DNA of 10,399 nucleotides, from NCBI GenBank assembly GCA_030641425.1, contig DAOWHM010000106.1:1-10399 (forward strand). The letters run 5' to 3'. The notes under the pieces were generated by a model, which did no database searches, had not been told where the DNA came from, and worked only from the letters and a program-made list of their open reading frames with translations. Below, piece after piece: positions 1 to 5,867 of the stretch. Both the position numbers and the translations under genes were made by a program. Position 1 is the stretch's first letter. Every line of letters starts with the position of its first letter. The DNA comes from Candidatus Bathyarchaeota archaeon (lineage in GTDB: Archaea > Thermoproteota > Bathyarchaeia > Bathyarchaeales > SOJC01).

Positions 1-404
1 GAAAAGACGCTAGAACTGTCCGAGATGAATTCAGGAATATCTGCAAAACAAAGAGCATCCCAAGCAGATACGGTTGGGTAATTTTTGAGGTAACAGGAAC
101 TGCTCAGGGGCAAACCATTGCATTGAATCTTTTGTCGTTCATTGGCAAACTAGTTGTTATCGGATTCGGTATGCAGAAAAATGAATACAGTATCTCTAGA
201 TTGATGGCGTTCGATGCTGATATCATAGGCACTTGGGGCTGTTTACCACAGTACTACCCAAAAGTGTTGGAGTTAGTTCTAGACAGAATCATTGAGATTA
301 GACCGTTCACTGAACTCCGACCGATGGCGTCGATTAAGGAAGTTTTCGAAGAGGCTCATGCTAGAAGATTAATGAAAAGGGTCGTACTAACACCTGACTT
401 CTAA
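1..404 (+). CDS. had: 6-hydroxycyclohex-1-ene-1-carbonyl-CoA dehydrogenase, C-terminal part (cut by window edge)
   Basis: This is the last ~133 residues of a zinc-type (MDR) alcohol dehydrogenase. The frame is open from nucleotide 3, with no stop before TAA at 402-404, so the gene begins left of the window and the TTG at 123 is not its start. Visible pieces are FEVTGTAQGQTIAL, the Rossmann strand KLVVIGF, then LMAFDADIIGTWGCLPQYYP and the end RRLMKRVVLTPDF. The MAFDA...G.WGCLP.YYP block followed by ELRPM matches, from memory, the C-terminus of Had from benzoate degraders rather than a generic alcohol dehydrogenase. Had oxidises 6-hydroxycyclohex-1-ene-1-carbonyl-CoA to the 6-oxo compound with NAD+, the second step after benzoyl-CoA reduction. 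The neighbouring Dch and benzoyl-CoA reductase genes support this. The catalytic zinc site and most of the cofactor domain lie outside the window. Confidence 0.85.
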   Translation, partial: KDARTVRDEFRNICKTKSIPSRYGWVIFEVTGTAQGQTIALNLLSFIGKLVVIGFGMQKNEYSISRLMAFDADIIGTWGCLPQYYPKVLELVLDRIIEIRPFTELRPMASIKEVFEEAHARRLMKRVVLTPDF

Positions 405-422
405 AGTGGATATATGCATTTG

Positions 423-434
423 GCTTCACGAAGC
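423..434. terminator. Short inverted repeat between convergent had and dch
   Basis: GCTTC-AC-GAAGC forms a small perfect inverted repeat in the 33-bp space between the convergent stops. It could be a weak bidirectional terminator or only a chance palindrome. No T-tract follows it on either strand. Confidence 0.2.
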
Positions 435-437
435 TAG

Positions 438-1214
438 CTATTTTCCTTTCCATTCCGGCTTTCTCTTCTCTAAGAACGCTTTCAATCCTTCCACAGCATC
501 CTCAGTTTGCATAAGCTGTTCCAAATAGACATTAGTTACACCGTCCAACGCCTTCCTAAAATCTGAATCGATTCCTTGATAAACTGCCTTTCTCACAAAC
601 TTCAGCACTATTGGGCTCAGACCTTTTAATTTCCTTACTAGTTCTTCAACTGCTTCAGCTAGTTTTTCCGCCGGAACCACTTTGTTAACTAGCCCCATCT
701 GCTTCGCCTCTGCTGCACTAATTGTGTCACCTGTAAATATGAGTTCCAAAGCCTGTTTTCTCCCGATCAATTTAGGAAGCAACGCTGCTGCCACAGTAGG
801 AATTGCTCCAACTTTAATTTCTGGTTGTCCAAACTTGGCCTTGTCAGAAGCAATAATCATATCGCAAGCTATCGCCAATTCGCAACCACCGCCCAAAGCT
901 ATACCATTAACAACTGCTATTGTTGGCTTGTTAAGATCTGTCAGTAAATGGAATATTTTATGAAACTGACCAAGAGTTTTGTCGACTCTGTCCGGAAGAT
1001 GAGCACTAATGTCGACTCCTGCTGAAAAAGCACGCTCGCCAGCGCCAGTAATGATCACTACGTACAGGTCTCTGTCAACATTAGCATTTTCTAATGCAGA
1101 AATGATTTCCTTAATTGTCTCTACATTCAGAACGTTGAGTGGAGGTCTGTTGATGGTGATTTTAGCAACTCCATCCTCCACTTTGTAAATGATGTTTTGG
1201 AAATCTTGACGCAA
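438..1214 (-). CDS. dch: Cyclohexa-1,5-diene-1-carbonyl-CoA hydratase (crotonase family)
   Basis: This 258-residue protein is a full-length crotonase. It adds water to cyclohexa-1,5-diene-1-carbonyl-CoA, the product of class I benzoyl-CoA reductase, giving 6-hydroxycyclohex-1-ene-1-carbonyl-CoA. The oxyanion-hole segment AFSAGVDIS is at ~62-70 and GIALGGGCELA at ~104-114. The two acidic positions used by hydratases are both present: E112 (GGGCEL) and E132 (GQPEI). Two features point to Dch rather than an ordinary enoyl-CoA hydratase: the HLPD motif at 72-75 just after the oxyanion segment, and the C-terminus VYLEQLMQTEDAVEGLKAF (229-247), which closely resembles known dienoyl-CoA hydratases. 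The start is TTG at 1214, chosen because GGAGGT lies six bases upstream. It ends TAG, with an in-frame TGA four codons on. It converges with had and diverges from bzdN. A generic enoyl-CoA hydratase is the main alternative. Confidence 0.85.
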   Translation of the reverse strand: MRQDFQNIIYKVEDGVAKITINRPPLNVLNVETIKEIISALENANVDRDLYVVIITGAGERAFSAGVDISAHLPDRVDKTLGQFHKIFHLLTDLNKPTIAVVNGIALGGGCELAIACDMIIASDKAKFGQPEIKVGAIPTVAAALLPKLIGRKQALELIFTGDTISAAEAKQMGLVNKVVPAEKLAEAVEELVRKLKGLSPIVLKFVRKAVYQGIDSDFRKALDGVTNVYLEQLMQTEDAVEGLKAFLEKRKPEWKGK

Positions 1215-1220
1215 AGTGCA

Positions 1221-1226
1221 ACCTCC
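1221..1226 (-). promoter_or_regulatory. Shine-Dalgarno of dch, supporting the TTG start
   Basis: On the minus strand GGAGGT stands six bases before TTG at 1214. This is the strongest ribosome-binding match near the gene's 5' end, and the TTG it serves gives an N-terminus of normal length for the family. Confidence 0.75.
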
Positions 1227-1277
1227 TGAGTTGTAATAGTTTTCTGGTTTACCTAATATGATTTGTCACTCATGGAG

Positions 1278-1289
1278 AACAGTGCTGTT
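1278..1289. promoter_or_regulatory. Palindrome in the divergent promoter region, possible operator
   Basis: AACAG-TG-CTGTT is a perfect five-base inverted repeat in the dch/bzdN intergenic region. It lies just downstream, in the dch direction, of the AT-rich box at 1301-1311. That puts it about where dch transcription would begin, a plausible repressor site. No regulator gene is in the window and no second copy was noticed. Confidence 0.25.
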
Positions 1290-1300
1290 TCAACTATCAG

Positions 1301-1311
1301 AAAAATATAAA
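1301..1311 (-). promoter_or_regulatory. Putative archaeal TATA box for dch
   Basis: Read on the minus strand this is TTTATATTTTT, close to the archaeal TATA consensus. Transcription would start roughly 25 bases downstream, near 1280, giving a leader of about 65 bases that includes the GGAGGT site. The assignment is by pattern only. Confidence 0.45.
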
Positions 1312-1320
1312 TGCGAAAAT

Positions 1321-1348
1321 CTTATATTTTCTCTCTCTGATTTATATA
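1321..1348 (+). promoter_or_regulatory. Putative TATA boxes for the bzd operon
   Basis: Two AT-rich boxes lie upstream of bzdN: CTTATATTTT at 1321-1330, preceded by a purine-rich CGAAAAT that could act as BRE, and TTTATATAA at 1341-1349. The first would place the transcript start near 1350 and keep the ribosome-binding site in the mRNA. The second matches the consensus better but would start transcription close to the TTG codon itself, an almost leaderless message. Confidence 0.45.
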
Positions 1349-1357
1349 ACTGCGCTT

Positions 1358-1367
1358 GGAAGTGATC
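1358..1367 (+). promoter_or_regulatory. Shine-Dalgarno of bzdN, supporting the TTG start
   Basis: GGAAGTGATC differs by one base from GGAGGTGATC, the complement of the usual archaeal 16S rRNA tail. It sits immediately before TTG at 1370 and supports that codon as the start. Confidence 0.65.
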
Positions 1368-1369
1368 GC

Positions 1370-2509
1370 TTGGTCGAAGAGATATTCCAAAAGTTCAGAG
1401 ATTGGATAGACAACCGACACGAATACGCCAAAGAATGGAAAGAAAAAACCAACCGCAAGATAATAGGTTATTTTTGCACCTATGTACCAGAAGAAATACT
1501 CTATGCAGCTGACATCTTACCAGTCAGAATTCTTGGCAGCCACGAGCCACCAACCGTTACAGAACCTTACATATTTGCGATGTTTTGCCACCTCTGTCGC
1601 GACTCTTTAGCTCAAGGCTTGAAGGGAAAATTTGATTACCTGGACGGAATCGTTGAAGGGCAATCTTGTCTTCACCTGAGACAAACATTCAACGCGTGGC
1701 GACTTCACATACCAGTTGACTATGCTTATTACATATATGTTCCCCACAGCGTCCAAACACCTCATGCAACCCCATACCTTACTCAAGAGTTAGCTAAATT
1801 CAAGCATTCGCTAGAAGAGTGGATTGGCAGGAAGGTTACCGACAGCGATCTTGACAGAGGAATAAGAACAATGAACAGAAACAGGGAGTTGATGCGGAAA
1901 ATCTATGAATACCGAAAACTCGACAACCCGAAGATAACCGGCCTTGAAGCCATGGAGATGGTGCTTTCAAGCCAGATGGTGGATAAGGAAGAGCACAGCA
2001 AACTTGTGGAGCAACTGCTGCGAGAACTTCCAAACCGAAAGTTAAATCGAAACCCCGGTACCCGTCTGATGATAATTGGAAGTGAAGACGACGACAGAAT
2101 CTTCATGCAAAACGTGGAGAATCTAGGCGCAACATTTGTAATCGATGAGCATTGTACTGGAAGCAGATACCTATGGAACAATGTAAGTCCCTCAGAAGAC
2201 AGACTAGGAGCGATCGCAGAACGCTACGTAGACAGGGTGCCGTGTCCAAGCAAAGACTGGCCAGAATTCACAAGGGTTAAACACGCTGTAAACTTAGCTC
2301 AAGAATTCAAGGCTCAAGGGGCTCTCGTAATACAGAACAAATTCTGCGACCCACATGGAATCGAAATTCCTCCTTTGAAAGAAGCCTTAAAGTCCATAGG
2401 AGTACCCATCTACCCCTTAGAATTTGATGTGACGGTTCCTTGGGGACAGTTTAGAACCCGTGTAGAAGCATTCCTAGAAACGTTGACGGGGTTGGAGGAC
2501 TTATTTTAA
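1370..2509 (+). CDS. bzdN: Benzoyl-CoA reductase, BzdN/BcrC-type subunit (HgdB-like fold)
   Basis: This 379-residue protein belongs to the 2-hydroxyacyl-CoA dehydratase/benzoyl-CoA reductase family. It would pair with the next gene product to form the active-site half that binds benzoyl-CoA and accepts low-potential electrons through a [4Fe-4S] cluster. The N-terminal family signature GYFCTYVPEEILYAADILP is at ~33-51, followed by RILGSHEP. Conserved-looking cysteines are C36, C73 and C76 (FCHLC), C100, C262 (DEHCTGSRYLW) and C326 (KFCDPHG). I cannot tell from one sequence which of them hold the cluster. The length matches the N subunit of Azoarcus-type enzymes. It is the first gene of an operon running to at least 8387. 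The family also contains 2-hydroxyglutaryl-CoA dehydratases, but the four-subunit arrangement with two different ATPases argues for benzoyl-CoA reductase. Start is TTG. Confidence 0.88.
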   Translation: MVEEIFQKFRDWIDNRHEYAKEWKEKTNRKIIGYFCTYVPEEILYAADILPVRILGSHEPPTVTEPYIFAMFCHLCRDSLAQGLKGKFDYLDGIVEGQSCLHLRQTFNAWRLHIPVDYAYYIYVPHSVQTPHATPYLTQELAKFKHSLEEWIGRKVTDSDLDRGIRTMNRNRELMRKIYEYRKLDNPKITGLEAMEMVLSSQMVDKEEHSKLVEQLLRELPNRKLNRNPGTRLMIIGSEDDDRIFMQNVENLGATFVIDEHCTGSRYLWNNVSPSEDRLGAIAERYVDRVPCPSKDWPEFTRVKHAVNLAQEFKAQGALVIQNKFCDPHGIEIPPLKEALKSIGVPIYPLEFDVTVPWGQFRTRVEAFLETLTGLEDLF

Positions 2510-2530
2510 TAATTGTCTTGAGAGATGAAA

Positions 2531-2538
2531 AGGATGGT
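2531..2538 (+). promoter_or_regulatory. Shine-Dalgarno deciding the bzdO start
   Basis: AGGATGGT precedes the ATG at 2546 by seven bases. Two earlier in-frame ATGs, at 2525 and 2534, have no comparable site: the nearest GGAGG upstream of 2525 is more than 25 bases away. Confidence 0.5.
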
Positions 2539-2545
2539 AGAAACA

Positions 2546-3874
2546 ATGAAAAAATTTCCAACTGAACAATTGAAGTGTTGGAATGAGGCCAAGAACCTAA
2601 GAAAGAGCTACTATGAGAACTATCTAAACGCCCATGAGAAAGGCGGTGTGCGCTGGGCTGGCGGTGCTTGGAGTTTCAGCTCCATACCAGCTGGACTCGG
2701 CGAAGATGTCTACAGCTTAACAGGCGAACCTTACGGAGCAACAATAGCCTTCTTCAAGGACTTCACAGCTAAATGCCACGAAGCCACCGAGGCAGCAGGC
2801 TTTCCACGCACCCTCTGCGCCTACATGAGAAACTATTGGGGCTCTATTCTACTCGACAAATACATTCTTGCTGATGGAAAAGTAATTGATGAGCATCCAG
2901 CTCCAGACTTCATATGGCAAGATCACATCTGCTGCAGCCACGGAAAATGGTATCAAGTTGCAAGGTGGCTTGAGGAAAAGAAGGGCAAAAAAGTACCTAT
3001 GTATTGTGTAGATGTTTCAGTTGGTTATCCGATGGATAAGCCTCTTGAAGAATACAAGATAAACTACATTTTTCAGCAGCTAAATGATGGAGTCGAATGG
3101 TTAGAGAAAGTTACTGGAAGAGAGTATGACGATAAATTGCTTTGTGAGGCTGTTTGGAACGAGATTAATGCAACAAGACTCTGGGCGGATATTTGCACCT
3201 TAAACCAAGCAGTCCCAGCTCCTTTGGATGAAAAGTCTATGTATTCGCTATATGTCATGGGAACTCTTATGAAGCATCGCCCCGAATGTGTTGCCTTCTA
3301 CGAGAAGCTGAAAGCCGAGGTTGAGGACAGAGTCAGAAGGGGAATAGCAGCCGTGGCCAATGAGAGATTCCGAGTGATCACTGACACCCAGCCTCCATGG
3401 GGTTTCCTACGGATTTTCAGGGAAATGGAGAAATACGGGGTTGTCTCTCTTGGTTCCCTCTATACTTATGGACTGATTGGAATGTGGAAGTATCGCCCAG
3501 ATGGAACATGGGCGACAAAAGACCTTCCGCCAAGAAAGCCACAAACAAGGGAAGAAGCCCTAAGAATGATCGTTGAATGGACAGTTGACAGACCGGAATG
3601 GGCGCACTTCTACTTACCAGAAGCAAAGACAAAGATGATATTAAGCATCGTAAAACAGTGGAAGGTTGATGCAGTCTTGCTGCACTACAATAGGGGCTGC
3701 GAGGGTTTAAGCGTTCACATAGCTGAAAACCGTCACGGCCTAGTAGAAGCAGGCGTGCCAGTTTTCCCCTTTGAGGGAAACATGGGCGACGAAAGAGAAT
3801 TCGACCTTCCAGGAACCCTAGCACGCCTAACCACCTTCTTTGAAAGTATGGGATTAAAAAAACTGAGGGAATAA
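2546..3874 (+). CDS. bzdO: Benzoyl-CoA reductase, BzdO/BcrB-type subunit
   Basis: This is the second HgdB-fold subunit of the reductase, about 442 residues, partner of the preceding gene product in the substrate-binding half. Numbered from ATG 2546, it opens with KFPTEQLKCW, then RWAGGAWSF (36-44), LTGEPYGA (58-65), LCAYMRNYWGS (90-100), HICCSHGKWYQ (127-137) and a late RGCEGLSVH segment. These aromatic and cysteine-rich blocks are typical of BzdO-like proteins and, from memory, match the Azoarcus O subunit better than generic dehydratases. The ATG at 2525 would add seven residues (MKRMVET). I prefer 2546 because of its ribosome-binding site and because homologues begin close to the FPTEQLKCW segment. 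It is 36 bases from bzdN and only five before bzdP, consistent with one transcript and balanced expression. Confidence 0.9.
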   Translation: MKKFPTEQLKCWNEAKNLRKSYYENYLNAHEKGGVRWAGGAWSFSSIPAGLGEDVYSLTGEPYGATIAFFKDFTAKCHEATEAAGFPRTLCAYMRNYWGSILLDKYILADGKVIDEHPAPDFIWQDHICCSHGKWYQVARWLEEKKGKKVPMYCVDVSVGYPMDKPLEEYKINYIFQQLNDGVEWLEKVTGREYDDKLLCEAVWNEINATRLWADICTLNQAVPAPLDEKSMYSLYVMGTLMKHRPECVAFYEKLKAEVEDRVRRGIAAVANERFRVITDTQPPWGFLRIFREMEKYGVVSLGSLYTYGLIGMWKYRPDGTWATKDLPPRKPQTREEALRMIVEWTVDRPEWAHFYLPEAKTKMILSIVKQWKVDAVLLHYNRGCEGLSVHIAENRHGLVEAGVPVFPFEGNMGDEREFDLPGTLARLTTFFESMGLKKLRE

Positions 3875-3879
3875 AAAAA

Positions 3880-4674
3880 ATGATAACAGCCGGAGTAGAT
3901 ATCGGAGCAAAATACGCGAAAATAGTGCTCCTTGAAGATGCGAAAAATATTCTTGCAAATGCTAACGGCATCGTTGGATTTGATATCTTGAAATCAGCAA
4001 CTGAAGTTTTTCAAAAAGCCTTGGACAACACGAGTCTAAAACGTGACCAGATTGTTCACGTCGTAGCCACGGGAATGGGAAGAAAAGCTATCCATATGAA
4101 ACCTCCGATAAACGCCGGAGAAATAGTTCCAGAGGTCATCGCCGACGCAAAAGGGGCTTACCATCTAATTCCGACAGTGAAAACAGTAATTGACGTTGGA
4201 GCTGAAGAAGGGAGAGGAGTAAAAGTGGGTGAAAACGGAAAGGTAAGAGACTTCGTCATCAATGAAAGATGTGCTGCAGGGGCTGGAACATTCATGGAAA
4301 CCATGGCTAGGGCGTTAGAAGTGGGTGTTGAAGACATGGGTCCTCTTGCACTAAAATCTACGAAGGCCATACCGATGAACGCCCAATGCTGTGTTTTCGC
4401 AGAGTCAGAGGTTGTGACCCTCATTCACTCAAAGACTTCAAAGGAGGACATATCAAAGGCAATACATGATGCCATGGCGGGCAGAATAGCTTCAATGGTT
4501 CTTAGAGTCGGCGTAGAAAAGGACGTAGCTCTAATTGGAGGCGTGGCGCGAAACCCAGGTTTCTTGCCACCTCTGAAGAAGGAGTTAAATACAGAAATTC
4601 TTGTTCCTGAACATCCCCAATATGTGGGTGCCCTTGGGGCAGCTTTGCTTGCGCTTGAAATGGAGGCAAAATAG
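3880..4674 (+). CDS. bzdP: Benzoyl-CoA reductase, ATPase subunit BzdP/BcrA-type
   Basis: This 264-residue ASKHA-fold (BadF/BadG/BcrA/BcrD) ATPase would form a heterodimer with the next protein, bridged by one [4Fe-4S] cluster. ATP hydrolysis there drives electron transfer into the N/O half. The first phosphate loop is GVDIGAKYAKIVLL (5-18), cluster cysteines are likely C131 (NERCAAGAG) and C170 or C171 (NAQCCVFAESE), and the adenosine segment is GGVARN (220-225). The second phosphate motif reads DVGAEEGRG (105-113) instead of the DIGGQD-type motif of the partner. The short length (about 260 residues rather than about 430) is what places the enzyme in the Bzd rather than the Thauera Bcr subtype. 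GAGGGA lies nine bases before the ATG. The gene ends TAG, directly abutting the ATG of bzdQ in the same frame. Confidence 0.88.
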   Translation: MITAGVDIGAKYAKIVLLEDAKNILANANGIVGFDILKSATEVFQKALDNTSLKRDQIVHVVATGMGRKAIHMKPPINAGEIVPEVIADAKGAYHLIPTVKTVIDVGAEEGRGVKVGENGKVRDFVINERCAAGAGTFMETMARALEVGVEDMGPLALKSTKAIPMNAQCCVFAESEVVTLIHSKTSKEDISKAIHDAMAGRIASMVLRVGVEKDVALIGGVARNPGFLPPLKKELNTEILVPEHPQYVGALGAALLALEMEAK

Positions 4675-5556
4675 ATGAGTGAAAAATCTAGAGAGTTTTG
4701 GCGTTGGCGAGAATACAGGTACACAATGCCCGACATGGATTGGCACGATACAAAAGTAGTCACAGCAGGCGTTGACATAGGATCCGTAGGCAGCAAGGCC
4801 GTAGTTATGCTTGACGGAGAGCTTTACTCTTTCGCAGCTATGAGAACAGGTGGAGAGAGCGAAGAAACAGCAATCAAAGTCATGAACTGGGCTCTTGAGG
4901 AAACAGAGTTAAAAACTGAGAATGTTCCTTACGTTGTTGGAACTGGCTATGGGAGAGTGAATGTTCCCTTCGCCAAGAGAACAATAACAGAGATCGCTTG
5001 TCACGCAAGAGGAGCCCATTACATCTACGGACCAACTGTTCGAACAGTGCTTGACATTGGAGGACAAGACTGCAAGGCTATCAGATGCGACGAAAAGGGA
5101 AAGGTCATGTCGTTCCTCATGAACGACAAGTGTGCAGCCGGGACAGGGAGGGGACTCGAGGTTTTCGCTGATCTAATTAGAGTACCAATCGAAGAGCTTG
5201 GAAAAACTTCGTTAGACGTGGAAGACGAGCCGCCACCAGTAAGTAACACGTGTGTAATTTTTGCAAAAGCTGAATCTCTGGCTCTACTACGGCAAGGACT
5301 GTCGAGAGAAAAGGTTGCAGCGGCCTACCACCTCGCCATGGTTAATCGAATAATTGACCTCCTGACAAGAGTTGGAATCGAAAAAGACTTCGTAGTCACA
5401 GGAGGAGTTGCGAAAAACACCGGGATAGTTTCTAGGCTTGAGAGAAACCTTGGAATAAAGCCCCTTGAGCCTAAGTTAGATCCAATTCTAGCTGGAGCCA
5501 TGGGAGCTGCACTATTCGCTAAGGCGCTCTATGAAAAAGAAATAGGCTTACGTTAA
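4675..5556 (+). CDS. bzdQ: Benzoyl-CoA reductase, ATPase subunit BzdQ/BcrD-type
   Basis: This is the second ASKHA ATPase of the reductase, 293 residues. An N-terminal extension rich in Trp and Tyr (FWRWREYRY, ~8-16) precedes the first phosphate loop AGVDIGSVGSKAVVM (31-45). The second phosphate loop is DIGGQDCK (127-134). Cluster cysteines are C153 (NDKCAAGTG) and C193 (SNTCVIFAKAE). The adenosine motif is GGVAKN (243-248). All expected motifs of the BcrD/HgdC family are intact. GGAGG at 4662-4666, eight bases before the ATG and inside the bzdP coding end, gives it its own initiation site although it follows the bzdP stop with no gap. The extension is longer than in BcrD of the Thauera type and agrees with the Bzd subtype. 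Confidence 0.9.
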   Translation: MSEKSREFWRWREYRYTMPDMDWHDTKVVTAGVDIGSVGSKAVVMLDGELYSFAAMRTGGESEETAIKVMNWALEETELKTENVPYVVGTGYGRVNVPFAKRTITEIACHARGAHYIYGPTVRTVLDIGGQDCKAIRCDEKGKVMSFLMNDKCAAGTGRGLEVFADLIRVPIEELGKTSLDVEDEPPPVSNTCVIFAKAESLALLRQGLSREKVAAAYHLAMVNRIIDLLTRVGIEKDFVVTGGVAKNTGIVSRLERNLGIKPLEPKLDPILAGAMGAALFAKALYEKEIGLR

Positions 5557-5570
5557 AAGGAGAAGACAAA

Positions 5571-5855
5571 ATGCAAGCTCATTATGGCTATAAGGATGGT
5601 TCCGGAGACTACTTCATCATTATTGACACCGACAAATGTAACGGATGTGGAAAATGTGTCAATGCATGTCCTTATGGCGTTCTTGAGTTAATCGAGGACG
5701 AATTTGACATTGAAGGCGGATTAATGGCAGCAGTAACCGAAGAACAGCGCAAGAAAATTAAGTATAGCTGTGGACCTTGCAAGCCAGTAAGCGGAGAAAG
5801 AAGACTTCCATGCGTCTTAGCATGTGAACCTAAGGCGATAACCCATTCTTGGTAG
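5571..5855 (+). CDS. bzdM: 2x[4Fe-4S] ferredoxin, BzdM-like
   Basis: This 94-residue ferredoxin is probably the direct electron donor to the BzdPQ ATPase module. The first cluster motif is C23-x2-C26-x2-C29-x3-C33-P. The second is spread out: C67-x2-C70 (CGPC), then C81-x3-C85 in PCVLACEPKAI, with ten residues between the two pairs. The protein ends HSW followed by TAG. AAAAGGAG eight bases before the ATG is a good ribosome-binding site. A ferredoxin directly after the Q subunit is the arrangement recalled for Azoarcus bzdNOPQM. The TAG at 5853-5855 is in frame with the following flavoprotein, whose coding sequence continues without a standard start codon, so a fused product cannot be excluded. 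AIxHSW looks like a natural ferredoxin end, which favours two separate proteins. Confidence 0.85.
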   Translation: MQAHYGYKDGSGDYFIIIDTDKCNGCGKCVNACPYGVLELIEDEFDIEGGLMAAVTEEQRKKIKYSCGPCKPVSGERRLPCVLACEPKAITHSW

Positions 5856-5867
5856 GGAAAGCCTATC
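5853..5867 (+). promoter_or_regulatory. Candidate initiation region with non-standard ATC start
   Basis: The ferredoxin stop lies within GGTAGGGA, which resembles a ribosome-binding site. Seven bases after TAGGG comes ATC (5865-5867), followed by PEAVKLFINDVEV, the expected beginning of a NuoG-type [2Fe-2S] domain. The geometry is that of a normal start with the third base changed. No ATG, GTG or TTG occurs in this frame until 5988. Confidence 0.4.

Noticed and set aside
123..404. A 93-residue gene starting at TTG 123
   Set aside because: The frame is open and protein-like back to nucleotide 3, so the TTG is an internal leucine of a longer dehydrogenase cut by the window edge.
3417..3971. 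Long minus-strand frame of 184 residues opposite bzdO and bzdP
   Set aside because: It spans the ends of two well-supported genes on the other strand, has no recognisable domain, and its composition is that of an antisense shadow.
4672..4677. Genome-wide reassignment of TAG to pyrrolysine
   Set aside because: Four of the eleven gene ends in the window use TAG, and bzdQ and DUF35 keep their own ribosome-binding sites after it, as expected if TAG normally stops translation. Only the ferredoxin junction remains unexplained.
1370..5556. 2-hydroxyacyl-CoA dehydratase with HgdC-type activator
   Set aside because: Those systems use one homodimeric activator. Here two different ATPase subunits follow two HgdB-type subunits, together with Dch and Had, which is the benzoyl-CoA reductase pattern.
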